Shown in pieces: positions 9,653-18,172 of a DNA stretch of 64,000 bases. This DNA is from Candidatus Opimibacter skivensis (GTDB taxonomy: Bacteria; Bacteroidota; Bacteroidia; Chitinophagales; Saprospiraceae). The DNA is taken from the NCBI GenBank assembly GCA_016721905.1, contig JADKHH010000015.1, forward strand, positions 1 through 64,000, read 5' to 3'. The translations under genes were made by a program, and so were the position numbers. The notes beneath the pieces were generated by a model. It was not told the origin of the DNA. It saw only the letters and a list, made by a program, of their open reading frames with translations, and searched no databases. Position 1 is the first letter of the stretch; every line of letters starts with the position of its first letter.

Positions 9653-10312
9653 CTATTCTCTTTCAAAAGCTTCGATTTCTTTATGGAGTTCTATCGCCTT
9701 GATGACCGGTGTCCATTCCTTCCCTTCAAAAATAAGTTTAAACCATTTCTTTTCCCTGTTTTCATAACGGATATTAATAAATAACCATAAGGAAACGGCT
9801 ATTGCCAAGAGCGTCACCACACTATTCAAGAAAATATAAGGCAGGTGACCACTTTTGATCAGATCCATAGACCAATAAAAGGTAGTCCAGGCGGGGAGTT
9901 GCAGCAAAAGGATACGCGCTACCCAGAGCGTGGATGACTTCAATTGCGTCAATCGCTTCTGGGTTTTGATCAGCGTATCGGTGATGTCCATCTGATGGAT
10001 AAGTACAAGCTGATATAGGTATATACCAATACCGATGGCTGTCAGCAGGAGCTGAAAAGCGGCTGAATACAAGAAGAAAGGGCTCACGGATGCATAGGCA
10101 TGAACAAACAGATTGACCACAATGGTGCCTCCTATACCGACCCAAAGCATACCTACGATGATGGTAAAAATTTTAAGCGGTGTCATGGAAGATAACAATG
10201 ATTTGGTCTTGAGCCTGGTGATTTCGATAGCATTGCTTTTATTCAGCATCAGGGATGCCTCTAGTTTCCTATCGTATGCTTTCCAGAGATTGATGATTTC
10301 TGATTGATCCAT
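9653..10312 (-). CDS. Four-segment membrane protein, probable ECF sigma partner
   Basis: I do not recognise a named family. The 219 residues hold a cytoplasmic N-terminus of about 45 residues, four hydrophobic segments (near 46-70, 78-102, 128-148 and 158-178) and a charged C-terminus ending KEIEAFERE. The start ATG shares its A with the stop TAA of the sigma factor gene (TAATG), so the two are translationally coupled. This arrangement is common for Bacteroidota ECF sigma factors followed by a membrane protein that restrains them or is their target. No zinc anti-sigma (ZAS) HxxxCxxC motif is present, so an anti-sigma role is inference from position only. Confidence 0.6.
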   Translation of the reverse strand: MDQSEIINLWKAYDRKLEASLMLNKSNAIEITRLKTKSLLSSMTPLKIFTIIVGMLWVGIGGTIVVNLFVHAYASVSPFFLYSAAFQLLLTAIGIGIYLYQLVLIHQMDITDTLIKTQKRLTQLKSSTLWVARILLLQLPAWTTFYWSMDLIKSGHLPYIFLNSVVTLLAIAVSLWLFINIRYENREKKWFKLIFEGKEWTPVIKAIELHKEIEAFERE

Positions 10313-10818
10313 TAGAATTGATTTTTGAAGGTTGAAAACTTTTGTGCCAAAATGGTTTTGATCCTGCTGATTTTTGTACCAACATTACTCTCAGACAAGC
10401 CGACTATTTCTGCGATTTCTTTGTGGCTTTTCTCTTCCAGATAGAGTAACATAACTGCTTTGTCCATTTCGCGGAGTTCGGAAATAAATTGTTGGAGGAG
10501 GAGCAGGTGCTGATCTGACTCAGCGGGCACCTCTGTGCCTTTGAGATTCAGGATGCTATCGGTAAGGATATCGGTATGCTCTTTTCGTACATGATCTTTC
10601 CGGTAAAAAGAAATGGCCACGTTGAGTGCTATCCGATATATCCATGTGGAGTGTTTATAGGTATCGTTGTAATTGCCAAATGATTTCCATAAATGGTATG
10701 TCATTTCCTGAACGAGGTCTCTCCTCGCCTCGGCATCTCTGCAATACGCATTGGCGATCTTATAGAGGATGCCCTTATGGTTTTCCAGCATCTCAAGAAA
10801 CTGTTCTTCCTGGTTCAT
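10312..10818 (-). CDS. ECF-type RNA polymerase sigma factor
   Basis: 168 residues. Region 2 covers about residues 10-75 (the -10 recognition helix area includes LVQEMTYHLWKSF and STWIYRIALNVAISFYRK). Region 4 covers about 115-165 (MDKAVMLLYLEEKSHKEIAEIVG, then the recognition helix LSESNVGTKISRIKTIL). There is no region 1.1 or 3, as expected for ECF sigma-70 proteins. It directs RNA polymerase to a small regulon, probably under control of the coupled membrane protein downstream. No TAnnTTTG box was found upstream, so it may use its own promoter type. Confidence 0.9.
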   Translation of the reverse strand: MNQEEQFLEMLENHKGILYKIANAYCRDAEARRDLVQEMTYHLWKSFGNYNDTYKHSTWIYRIALNVAISFYRKDHVRKEHTDILTDSILNLKGTEVPAESDQHLLLLQQFISELREMDKAVMLLYLEEKSHKEIAEIVGLSESNVGTKISRIKTILAQKFSTFKNQF

Positions 10819-10947
10819 ATACTGCAGATGAGGTCAATGGGATTTGAATAATTCATTACCCTATTATTCGCAGCAGGTCCCAAAAAATCACAGTATTCCA
10901 GAAAAAAATTTCTCGGCTGGGGGGTGGGGGATCAGGCAAAGAAGCCA

Positions 10948-11313
10948 TCATTTTTTAAACTCACCAATATGCCAGAGGATCCCTGAAGGATCATGAAGAA
11001 AACACTCGCGGCCCCAGGGATGGTTTCTGATCGGAACAAGTCTTACGCCTTCATATTTGGACGGCAGATCAAGGGCTAGTATTTCGTCATAGTATCTCGC
11101 CACATCATCGACCTCGAGAAATACCATGGTGTTGTCAACCCAGTCCTTAACATAAGCATCCTGCAAATAAAATCCGATGCCTTCGGTTTTGAAATATGAA
11201 AAATTGTGTTCCAGCAACACCTCTTCAAAACCAAGATCACGATAAAATCGTCTGGAGACATCAAAATCTCTTGCACCGATAAACGGACGAATGGATATGG
11301 CTTTGTGATTCAT
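10948..11313 (-). CDS. VOC (glyoxalase/bleomycin-resistance-like) family protein
   Basis: 121 residues with two beta-alpha-beta-beta-beta modules typical of the vicinal oxygen chelate fold. The first begins ISIRPFIGARDFDVSRRFYRDLGF and the second MVFLEVDDVARYYDEIL. The C-terminal strand pair reads HPWGRECFLHDPSGILWHIGEF, the usual end of this superfamily. Single-domain members dimerise and serve as metal-dependent isomerases or dioxygenases, or as drug-binding resistance proteins. The substrate here is not evident and the neighbours give no clue. Confidence 0.8.
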   Translation of the reverse strand: MNHKAISIRPFIGARDFDVSRRFYRDLGFEEVLLEHNFSYFKTEGIGFYLQDAYVKDWVDNTMVFLEVDDVARYYDEILALDLPSKYEGVRLVPIRNHPWGRECFLHDPSGILWHIGEFKK

Positions 11314-11359
11314 GGAGTGGGATAGTAAATTAGAACCGGCTTATCAAGCGTGAACAGGA

Positions 11360-12496
11360 TTACTCAGCCTTAACGAATTTGATGACTTGCTGTCCAATAG
11401 TCATCATGTACATGCCCGGCACAACAGATGCTAGATCAATTTCATTCTTGCCGGTTGATAAGCTGCCTTTCTGAACAAGCTGGCCTGTCAATGATGACAC
11501 GGTATAATCAGCTGTTTCAACTCCCGGCCATACAATGGTCATCGCATCATTGGCTGGATTGGGGAATACGCTAACTGTTTTTGTTAAATTAACATCAGCC
11601 ACTGAAGTGGTATTGATCAAGCCATGAATATCATATTTTGAAAAAAATCTCCATATCTCATTACAGGCATCTATGTCCTGGTTAGTACCTACGCCACCAA
11701 AAGCAGAGCCAGGCCAGGTGTGTTCGCCATTGATGATTTTAAAATGTTCGACGGTCGATCCGTTGTTACCACCGGTATATACCTGATGTTCGGCAGTACA
11801 GCCATCACCACCGTCTGTATCGGGGATAGCAGTAATCGAAGGTGTTGATTCGCAGTTATTATAGGTGACCCAATAAGCAACTGCGGCGGGTGTGGTACCA
11901 AAAAGAAAATTTCCTGTATACGGTACAGTGGCATCTGCCGTCCCATGGATTTCCATGACCGGCATCGGATGGCCGGGACTACAAGTAGCTGGTTGGTTGA
12001 CATTCATCGTGCCGGTGACAGAGGCGATCGCGGCGATACGTTCACTCAATTCGCACGCCAGATGATAACTCATAAAACCCCCATTGGACATCCCGGTGCT
12101 ATAGATCCTGTCCTGGTTGATGGAGAACTCGGCAGAAAGTGAATCGATCAATGCGGCCGTAAATCCGAGATCATCCACACTACTGGTGCCCCAGCCTACA
12201 TTCCAATGGGTATTTCCCAGGAGATCAACCGTACCCATAGGGTGGACAACAATAAAGCCAGCAGTATCGGCTATCGGTCGGAAATCACCGTAGTTTAATT
12301 GTTCAAATGCATTGGACGTATATCCGTGAAAATTGAGAATCAGGGGAACGGCCTCACCGGGTGTATAGATTTCAGGAACATAGAGTATATAGTCCCGTTG
12401 AATACCTGCAAAGGTTATCGAGCCATCAATGGTTTGCTGACCTATAGATAAGAGAGGTAAGCAAAGAGAAAAAAGTAATGTGGTAAATATTCGCAT
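11360..12496 (-). CDS. Secreted PHB-depolymerase-like esterase with T9SS sorting domain
   Basis: 378 residues. A signal peptide ends near residue 20. The alpha/beta-hydrolase domain (about 25-290) has the nucleophile elbow GMSNG with Ser137, an oxyanion-hole HG (LNFHGYTSNAF), an acid residue in HGTADATVPY and a histidine in NGEHTWPGS, the triad layout of the LpqC/poly(3-hydroxybutyrate) depolymerase family. After a linker, about residues 308-378 form a type IX secretion C-terminal domain (VFPNPANDAMTI, SLTGQLVQKG, GMYMMTI). So it is exported to the cell surface or medium, where it likely cleaves polyester or feruloyl-type esters. The exact substrate is not determined. Confidence 0.88.
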   Translation of the reverse strand: MRIFTTLLFSLCLPLLSIGQQTIDGSITFAGIQRDYILYVPEIYTPGEAVPLILNFHGYTSNAFEQLNYGDFRPIADTAGFIVVHPMGTVDLLGNTHWNVGWGTSSVDDLGFTAALIDSLSAEFSINQDRIYSTGMSNGGFMSYHLACELSERIAAIASVTGTMNVNQPATCSPGHPMPVMEIHGTADATVPYTGNFLFGTTPAAVAYWVTYNNCESTPSITAIPDTDGGDGCTAEHQVYTGGNNGSTVEHFKIINGEHTWPGSAFGGVGTNQDIDACNEIWRFFSKYDIHGLINTTSVADVNLTKTVSVFPNPANDAMTIVWPGVETADYTVSSLTGQLVQKGSLSTGKNEIDLASVVPGMYMMTIGQQVIKFVKAE

Positions 12497-12572
12497 GGTT
12501 AAATGTAGAAAAAATTATGCGATAGCCCTTTCAAAAAGCGCATTAAGGGCCATCAACCAGGCGCAAGCTACC

Positions 12573-12872
12573 TTATCCGAAAAAAGTGATCGCGATGATG
12601 ATGATCGAAACCAGGATGCCTATCAGGGCTGTAAAAAACAGATAATCCGCTATGGTTTCGAGCTTTCGTTCGCGATCCGGGCTTTTGGTTCGGATAGAAA
12701 CGAAAGAAAACATGCATGAACCGGTGAGTAGAATCGCCACGATAGAGGTCAGCTCATCTATAAAATGCGTTTCCAGCGGGCTGGCGATATGCAGGGAAGT
12801 GATAATAAAGAGGCAAAAGCCCAGCAGGTTGGCGGAGGTGTTTAGAATATGGGGTGAGGTGTTATTGGCCAT
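12573..12872 (-). CDS. Small three-segment membrane protein, unknown
   Basis: 99 residues with three hydrophobic stretches (about 13-31, 41-62 and 77-98) separated by a charged loop with RTKSPDRERKLE. No family is recognised. A TACTTTTG box on the minus strand at 12904-12911, about 32 bases in front of the start, matches the Bacteroidota -7 consensus and supports the gene and its start. It is separated from the esterase by 76 bases and may be transcribed with it. Confidence 0.55.
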   Translation of the reverse strand: MANNTSPHILNTSANLLGFCLFIITSLHIASPLETHFIDELTSIVAILLTGSCMFSFVSIRTKSPDRERKLETIADYLFFTALIGILVSIIIIAITFFG

Positions 12873-12903
12873 GTGGCTGAGCGGTATGGGATCAAATGAG
12901 GTA

Positions 12904-12911
12904 CAAAAGTA
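12904..12911 (-). promoter_or_regulatory. Bacteroidota -7 box (TACTTTTG) for the small membrane protein gene
   Basis: An exact TAnnTTTG match on the minus strand, 32 bases ahead of the ATG at 12872. No clear -33 TTTG element was identified. Confidence 0.5.
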
Positions 12912-13032
12912 AACGTCACTGGTACAAATTTGTTCTCAAGGTGGCCTATTTCAAAGTGTTAATCCAATGAAAAAACGATTCCTTTTAATGATTGTTAACC
13001 AAACGATTAGCTGCCAAATAGTTTTAAACAAT

Positions 13033-13040
13033 TAATTTTG
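13033..13040 (+). promoter_or_regulatory. Bacteroidota -7 box (TAATTTTG) for the AraC-family gene
   Basis: An exact TAnnTTTG match 17 bases ahead of the GTG at 13058, predicting a very short leader. It supports this GTG as start or points to a slightly later one. Confidence 0.5.
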
Positions 13041-13057
13041 CAGCTCAGTCCATCGTT

Positions 13058-13921
13058 GTGTTAGACCTCTACGGGAAAATATTAAAAAATCCTTCCTTCT
13101 TCCGTCAATTGCATTGCGGAGAAGCATTGATTACCCTGTACAATTGTCCGATAGAATCTAAGTTTGAGGATGCCTGGAGTCAACACAACTATATTATTTA
13201 TGTAGTTGAAGGCCGGAAGATCTGGCATACCTCTCACGGCTCCTATGATCTGCAAGCAGGAAGTTGTGTGCTGGTGCATAAAGGCGCATGCATCGTCGAA
13301 CAGTTTTTTGATACGCCATTTTGCCTGATCATGTTCTTTGTACCCGATGATTTTATGCGCCATGTACTGATCAGTAAATCTTCGCCCATCGATGTATCCT
13401 ATGAACGGTATCAACCGGTCATCCCGATTGCCACGACAGAAACCGTGCGTGCTTTCTTTCTATCCATGATGCCCCATTTTGAAACAAACCGTGCACCGGA
13501 CAAGTCATTATTGGAATTAAAGTTCAGGGAATTGATCCTGACGATTGCAGACGATCCGGCCAACGTTGAGTTATTGTCCTATTTCACCTCCCTCCTTCAA
13601 GATCCACCTTCGGTGACATTGCAACGCATCATGGATGATAATTTTTGTTTCAATCTGAAGCTTGAACAATTTGCGCAATTGAGCAATCGAAGTTTATCCG
13701 CGTTCAAACGTGATTTCCAAAAACAATATAATACGACACCTGGAAAATGGCTGATGGAAAAGCGGCTGCATCATGCTAATTACTTATTAACGCACCTTGG
13801 TAAAACCGTCAGTGAGGCTTCCTTTGAAAGCGGATTTGAAAATCCTTCCCATTTCAGCCGGTCCTTTCGCCAGTTTTTTGGCGTGACGCCTGCTTCCGTC
13901 AAGCAACAAATTTCAATCTGA
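13058..13921 (+). CDS. AraC-family transcriptional regulator
   Basis: 287 residues. The N-terminal half is a cupin-like sensor (WHTSHGSYDLQAGSCVLVHKGA, near residues 60-82). The C-terminal 100 residues hold the two helix-turn-helix motifs of the AraC/XylS family (NLKLEQFAQLSNRSLSAFKRDFQ and TVSEASFESGFENPSHFSRSFRQFFG), followed by the usual VTPASVKQQ end. It starts at a GTG close behind a -7 box. It precedes, on the same strand, a methyltransferase and a vanadium haloperoxidase and probably controls them or itself. A short GGACTTT/AAAGTCC hairpin lies just after its stop (13941-13959). Confidence 0.88.
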   Translation: MLDLYGKILKNPSFFRQLHCGEALITLYNCPIESKFEDAWSQHNYIIYVVEGRKIWHTSHGSYDLQAGSCVLVHKGACIVEQFFDTPFCLIMFFVPDDFMRHVLISKSSPIDVSYERYQPVIPIATTETVRAFFLSMMPHFETNRAPDKSLLELKFRELILTIADDPANVELLSYFTSLLQDPPSVTLQRIMDDNFCFNLKLEQFAQLSNRSLSAFKRDFQKQYNTTPGKWLMEKRLHHANYLLTHLGKTVSEASFESGFENPSHFSRSFRQFFGVTPASVKQQISI

Positions 13922-13976
13922 CCTGATCAGTCAATTCTCTGGACTTTACAGCAAAGTCCCTTCTTCAGAAGGCCGG

Positions 13977-13984
13977 TAGGTTTG
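13977..13984 (+). promoter_or_regulatory. Bacteroidota -7 box (TAGGTTTG) for the methyltransferase gene
   Basis: An exact TAnnTTTG match 37 bases ahead of the ATG at 14022. It suggests that the methyltransferase has its own promoter rather than relying on read-through from the regulator gene. Confidence 0.45.
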
Positions 13985-14021
13985 TGCCTGATATTTTATC
14001 AATCACATAAACCTATTAAAA

Positions 14022-14804
14022 ATGAGTACAAAAACCATTCAGGGCAAGCTCTGGAGTATAGCTCCTCAAAATTGGTCAAAACATTTTGAGCCCTACTTTT
14101 TACCCATGTACCGTGTCGTACTGGATCAATTGCATCTGTCCGAAGATCTTATGCTGTTAGATGCAGGTTGTGGATCCGGCATCTTCGCGAGCATGGCCAT
14201 TGAAACCGGTGCGCAGGTCATCGGCATTGATGCCGCACCGGGCTTACTTGAAGTTGCAAGGAAACGTAATCCCCAAAACAACTTCATGGAAGAAGACCTT
14301 GAAGCCATGCCATTTGCGGCCAACAGTTTTGATGTCGTCACCGGCTTCAACTCCTTTCAGTATGCGGGCCATTTTGAAAATGCACTGCGCGAAGCTAAAC
14401 GTGTATTAAAACCAGGTGGGCGCCTGGTGATTGGTATATGGGACAAACCTGCATTGAGCGATGCCACGCATGTGTTACAAGCCATCGGTACCTTGCTGCC
14501 AGCTCCCCCTCCGGGCACCCCCGGACCTTTTGCTTTATCAGAAGATGGTCGTATTGAATCCATCTGCCAGGGTCTGGGTTTGAAAATAGCTTTCAAAACC
14601 TCAGTAGCATGTCCCTTCCTGTATCGAAGCATCGGTGAAGGTATCAGTAGTTTCATGGGTACAGGCCCAGCAGCAGCGGCTATGAATTATACCGAAAAAG
14701 AAACGGTTGAAGCCACCATAGCCAAGGCATTAAGGCCCTACCGCATCACGGATGATTTTCATTTTATGCAGAACCAGTTTCTGGTATTTATTGCTGAAAA
14801 ATAA
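14022..14804 (+). CDS. Class I SAM-dependent methyltransferase (UbiE/Methyltransf_11 type)
   Basis: 260 residues. Motif I is LLDAGCGSG at residues 45-53, with the acidic residue that holds the SAM ribose at Asp70 (VIGIDAAPG). Motif II/III regions are NSFDVVTGFNSFQYA and RVLKPGGRLVIGIW. The C-terminal third is a substrate lid without a recognisable signature. It methylates an unknown small molecule in the cytoplasm. It sits 100 bases after the AraC regulator and 48 bases before the haloperoxidase lipoprotein, so it may share a transcript with the latter. Confidence 0.85.
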   Translation: MSTKTIQGKLWSIAPQNWSKHFEPYFLPMYRVVLDQLHLSEDLMLLDAGCGSGIFASMAIETGAQVIGIDAAPGLLEVARKRNPQNNFMEEDLEAMPFAANSFDVVTGFNSFQYAGHFENALREAKRVLKPGGRLVIGIWDKPALSDATHVLQAIGTLLPAPPPGTPGPFALSEDGRIESICQGLGLKIAFKTSVACPFLYRSIGEGISSFMGTGPAAAAMNYTEKETVEATIAKALRPYRITDDFHFMQNQFLVFIAEK

Positions 14805-14852
14805 TCCTCCTATCATTTAACAACCACTTTAAAATTCCTAACCACACAAATC

Positions 14853-16163
14853 ATGAAAAATTACTTTTTAATTTCTTTTTCTGTCATCATTATGGCCCTC
14901 GCTTGCGACAATGCAGATGGCGTGCGAATAGATGCTGCTTTAAAAAATCAAAATTCAGCGTTAGTCAGTGACTGGATCGGCTTGCACCTCCAGGTGATCA
15001 AAAAGACTACAGGTGTTACGCACGTCGCCTTTTCACGTCACTTCGCATACACCGGTATAGCGCTGTATGAATCTCTTGTCAATGGTGACAACCACTACAA
15101 AAGCATAGCTGGGAGTGTGAATGGTAGTATCGGGCTTCCGGTGGTTCCACAAGGCAAGCCATTATATTGGCCTGCCGCTGCGAATGCTGCAGTAGCCGAG
15201 ATGTTGCGCTTCTTCTATGCCGGTAATCCGGAGAGTATAATGCGCATCGACTCCCTGGAAGAAGTTTATTATACGAAATACAGTCACGAAGTCAAAAATG
15301 CAACTGAACTTGATAAAGCTGTGACGTATGGTCAACAGGTAGCCGCGACTGTTATCAACTGGAGCAAACAAGATGGAGCTGATGGATCATCGACGCCTTA
15401 TACAACTTTAGGGGAGGGCTTCTGGGAACCAACTCCTCCGGCGTTTGCACCTGCCAATGTACCGGGATGGGGAAATAACCGCACCATCCTGCCAGGAAGT
15501 ATTCATAACACGCTACCTCCTGCACCGGTTGCATTTTCTATTCAGCCTGGATCACTTTTCTATACGATGGCAAAAGAAGTGTATGATGTATCACAATCAT
15601 TGACGGAGACACAAAAGGCCATTGCCACGTTTTGGGATGATGCACCAAACGGAAAATATGTAACCGTATTTGGTCATTGGTTCAGCATCTTCCGGCAAGC
15701 CCTTGAAACAGGACATGTTGGTCTGATGAAAGCTGCCGATACTTACCTCCGACTCGGTGTCACGATGCATGATGCTGCCATCAGTTGCTGGAAAGCAAAA
15801 TACACCTACCACCTGATAAGGCCGGTGACCTACATCAGGAAGCACATGGGTTTTGAAAACTGGAATGCATATATAACCACGCCACCACATCCTGAATATT
15901 CTGCAGCACATGCGACTATTTCTTCATCTGCAGCATATGCGCTTGAATCTGTCTTTGGGCCTAACTATGCGTTTACCGATCACACGTATGATGCACTGGG
16001 TATGACCCCACGGAGTTTTTCAAATTTTGATGCTGCTGGTAAAGAAGCTGGCCTCTCAAGGTTATATGGAGGTATTCACTATCGCCCTTCTGCTGAAGCT
16101 GGAAATGCCCAGGGGAAAAAAGTTGGGGAAAATGTAAACCAACTCCTGAAAACCAGGAACTAG
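14853..16163 (+). CDS. Vanadium-dependent haloperoxidase/PAP2-like lipoprotein
   Basis: 436 residues. It begins with a lipoprotein signal (MALAC with Cys18), so it is anchored to a membrane facing the periplasm or surface. The vanadate/phosphate pocket of the PAP2-haloperoxidase superfamily is recognisable: KYTYHLIRP near residue 315, PPHPEYSAAHATISS near 343 (in place of the canonical PSGH), and SRLYGGIHYRPS near 401 with the catalytic His. An all-alpha fold is expected. Whether it oxidises halides or acts as a phosphatase is not decided by sequence. A strong terminator follows, closing the group that starts at the AraC gene. Confidence 0.82.
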   Translation: MKNYFLISFSVIIMALACDNADGVRIDAALKNQNSALVSDWIGLHLQVIKKTTGVTHVAFSRHFAYTGIALYESLVNGDNHYKSIAGSVNGSIGLPVVPQGKPLYWPAAANAAVAEMLRFFYAGNPESIMRIDSLEEVYYTKYSHEVKNATELDKAVTYGQQVAATVINWSKQDGADGSSTPYTTLGEGFWEPTPPAFAPANVPGWGNNRTILPGSIHNTLPPAPVAFSIQPGSLFYTMAKEVYDVSQSLTETQKAIATFWDDAPNGKYVTVFGHWFSIFRQALETGHVGLMKAADTYLRLGVTMHDAAISCWKAKYTYHLIRPVTYIRKHMGFENWNAYITTPPHPEYSAAHATISSSAAYALESVFGPNYAFTDHTYDALGMTPRSFSNFDAAGKEAGLSRLYGGIHYRPSAEAGNAQGKKVGENVNQLLKTRN

Positions 16164-16204
16164 ATCTTACCCGAATTTTTCCATCATTACCTGCAAGAGC
16201 TTTC

Positions 16205-16237
16205 AGGGCGCTTCGAATAGCTGAGGCGCCCTTTTTT
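16205..16237 (+). terminator. Rho-independent terminator after the haloperoxidase gene
   Basis: A stem AGGGCGC/GCGCCCT with a 14-base loop is followed by TTTTTT. It lies 42 bases after the haloperoxidase stop. Confidence 0.8.
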
Positions 16238-16268
16238 AATTTCAAACTCCATTTTTCCTTGCAGGAAT

Positions 16269-17297
16269 TTAATTCAGTCCTCTTTGAATCTCCATTTCCA
16301 GGTCTTCTCCCCACAAGTATTTTCCGATAATAATTCCATTGCTATCGATCAGATAGTTATCCGGAATCGCGTTGATGCCATAGATGATGACAGGGAGACT
16401 ATTGCGTCCCTTGAGGTCACTACCATGTGTCCAAACCAGGCTGTCAGCATGAATAGCACGCTCCCAGTCTTCTTTGGAGAAGTCAAGTGAAATGCCAATG
16501 ATATCAAAACCCTGCTGGTGATACTTTTTATAAGTCTTCACCAGTTCCGGATTTTGCTTTCTGCATGGTCCGCACCAGGATGCCCAAAATTCGAGTAGGG
16601 TAACCTTTCCTAAATGGTCAGAGAGTTTTATGCTTTCCCCTTCGGGATTACTTATTTCAAAATCTGTAAAGCGATCACCAATCTGATGGTCCTTATGTAA
16701 GGTGATGTATTGCCATATTCGCTTGCCATATTCAGATTCCTTGTTCGCTTGTGAAAACGGATTATACAGTTCCTCTACTTTCGCTTTGCCCCAGTTGGGT
16801 GCATAGCCTGCCAACATGGATGCACTCAATCTATTTGCGGGATGCTTCCCGATAAACTCCATTGCTAGACGCTCCGTTTCTTCCATATCATCTTCTTCAA
16901 GGGATGCAATAGCTTCCAAAAAGTCCCTGGCCTCCGTTTGGGTTTCAGATCCGGTGATGATGGCATGTTTGAAATCTGTTGCCGACGCATCAAATGTCAT
17001 AGTCCCCGATTCTACCCAAATCGATACGTATTCAGAAAAATCTTCCGTATGGAGATAAAAATTAGTTGGCGATACAACCAGGACCCCTTCGGTTTGAAAT
17101 GTATTGCCCGTCACCTTGATGGAATCTACTATCTTGTTGGAAAGTGTTTCCGTCAGATAAAGGATGGTGCCATCTGGCATCTCACTGGTTTTACCATTGA
17201 TTGTGTAATGATTTGCTTCAACAGGGCTCAGCTTTTGGTTGCAGGCAAGCGCCAAGAGCATCAAGGAAAGGAGGCAGGCAAGTCTTATCTTCATCAT
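16269..17297 (-). CDS. TlpA-type thiol-disulfide oxidoreductase lipoprotein
   Basis: The start at 17297 (MMKIRLACLLSLMLLALAC) is chosen over the longer frame to 17345 because it gives a clean lipoprotein signal. The N-terminal 200 residues are a DUF4369-like beta-rich domain (HYTINGKTSEMPDGTILYLTET). The C-terminal thioredoxin fold has the redox motif WCGPC near residue 240 (LLEFWASWCGPCRKQNPELV) and a cis-Pro segment INAIPDNYLID. Such proteins reduce disulfides or haem-maturation partners in the periplasm of Bacteroidota. It stands alone, head to head with a membrane methyltransferase. Confidence 0.87.
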   Translation of the reverse strand: MMKIRLACLLSLMLLALACNQKLSPVEANHYTINGKTSEMPDGTILYLTETLSNKIVDSIKVTGNTFQTEGVLVVSPTNFYLHTEDFSEYVSIWVESGTMTFDASATDFKHAIITGSETQTEARDFLEAIASLEEDDMEETERLAMEFIGKHPANRLSASMLAGYAPNWGKAKVEELYNPFSQANKESEYGKRIWQYITLHKDHQIGDRFTDFEISNPEGESIKLSDHLGKVTLLEFWASWCGPCRKQNPELVKTYKKYHQQGFDIIGISLDFSKEDWERAIHADSLVWTHGSDLKGRNSLPVIIYGINAIPDNYLIDSNGIIIGKYLWGEDLEMEIQRGLN

Positions 17298-17387
17298 GAA
17301 CATATAAATCAAGTGCTGTACTACCGGCATTGTTGGTATGCACATTGGATAGTAAACGTGAAGATGGAAAAATCATTTTGGGAGGAG

Positions 17388-17395
17388 CAAAATTA
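17388..17395 (-). promoter_or_regulatory. Bacteroidota -7 box (TAATTTTG) for the TlpA gene
   Basis: An exact TAnnTTTG match on the minus strand about 90 bases in front of the chosen start and 43 bases in front of the longest possible one. Confidence 0.4.
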
Positions 17396-17449
17396 TAGTT
17401 CCGTAAATTGCTTCGCATTTCTTAAATAAATTGACACTGGCTGATCTCC

Positions 17450-18061
17450 ATGAAAATAAAATACCCCATCAATCTCCACAAAGGCCTCACCGCAGGAGTT
17501 GTCATCTGTCTGATGTTTTGGTTTGACAACTTCAGCACCGGTGCATGGGTCTATCTGGCGCTGCACGGGAGTTATGGCTTTCTGTGGTTGATGAAGGACC
17601 GGATGTACCCGGACAAAAAATGGGAAGAAGATGTTTCAATACCCTACGCCGTTCTGGTCTTTGTGGCATTGGGAATGTATTGGATAGCTCCGTATATCCT
17701 GATCAGTCAGCACAAAATACCAGGGGATATGATCATCGCTGGAGCGGTGGCACTGAATATGTTTGGAATGGTTTTGCACTTTGGAAGTGATGCACAGAAA
17801 TATTTCACCTTGCAAGCCAGGTCTGGATTGATCACCAATGGGTTCTTTACGCGATGCCGAAATCCAAATTATCTTGGTGAGCTGATGATCTATGTTGGAT
17901 TTGCGATGCTGTCGATGAGTTGGATGGGCTATATCGGAATCGCCTTGTTCTTTAGTTTTGTTTTCATCCCCGGGATGATCAAAAAGGATAAATCACTCGC
18001 GCGGTATCCGGAGTTTGCGGCGTATAAGAAAAGGAGCGGGTTGATGTGGCCGAAGGCGTAG
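17450..18061 (+). CDS. Isoprenylcysteine-methyltransferase/phospholipid-methyltransferase-like membrane protein
   Basis: 203 residues with five hydrophobic segments. The SAM-binding signature of the ICMT/PEMT/DUF1295 membrane methyltransferases is clear near residue 137 (ITNGFFTRCRNPNYLGELMIYVGF). The C-terminal EFAAYKKRSGLMWP matches the usual E-x-x-Y-x-x-R-x-x-x-x-x-P ending. It would methylate a lipid or reduce a sterol-like substrate at the inner membrane; bacterial substrates of this branch are mostly unknown. It is monocistronic, with a low-complexity spacer of GGAGCAAG repeats after the stop (18060-18160). Confidence 0.82.
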   Translation: MKIKYPINLHKGLTAGVVICLMFWFDNFSTGAWVYLALHGSYGFLWLMKDRMYPDKKWEEDVSIPYAVLVFVALGMYWIAPYILISQHKIPGDMIIAGAVALNMFGMVLHFGSDAQKYFTLQARSGLITNGFFTRCRNPNYLGELMIYVGFAMLSMSWMGYIGIALFFSFVFIPGMIKKDKSLARYPEFAAYKKRSGLMWPKA

Positions 18062-18172
18062 GGCAAGGAGCAAGGAGCAAGGGGCAAGTCGAAGTGCAGC
18101 GAAGATCCCGCCCCGTACGGGTAGCGGGAGAGCTAGGAGGTAGGAGGTAGGGGCAGGCATCGATCACTTTCA

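Noticed and set aside
10819..10947. Promoter for the ECF sigma gene
   Set aside because: No TAnnTTTG match lies in the expected window. A self-regulated ECF promoter is possible but its motif cannot be defined from one site.
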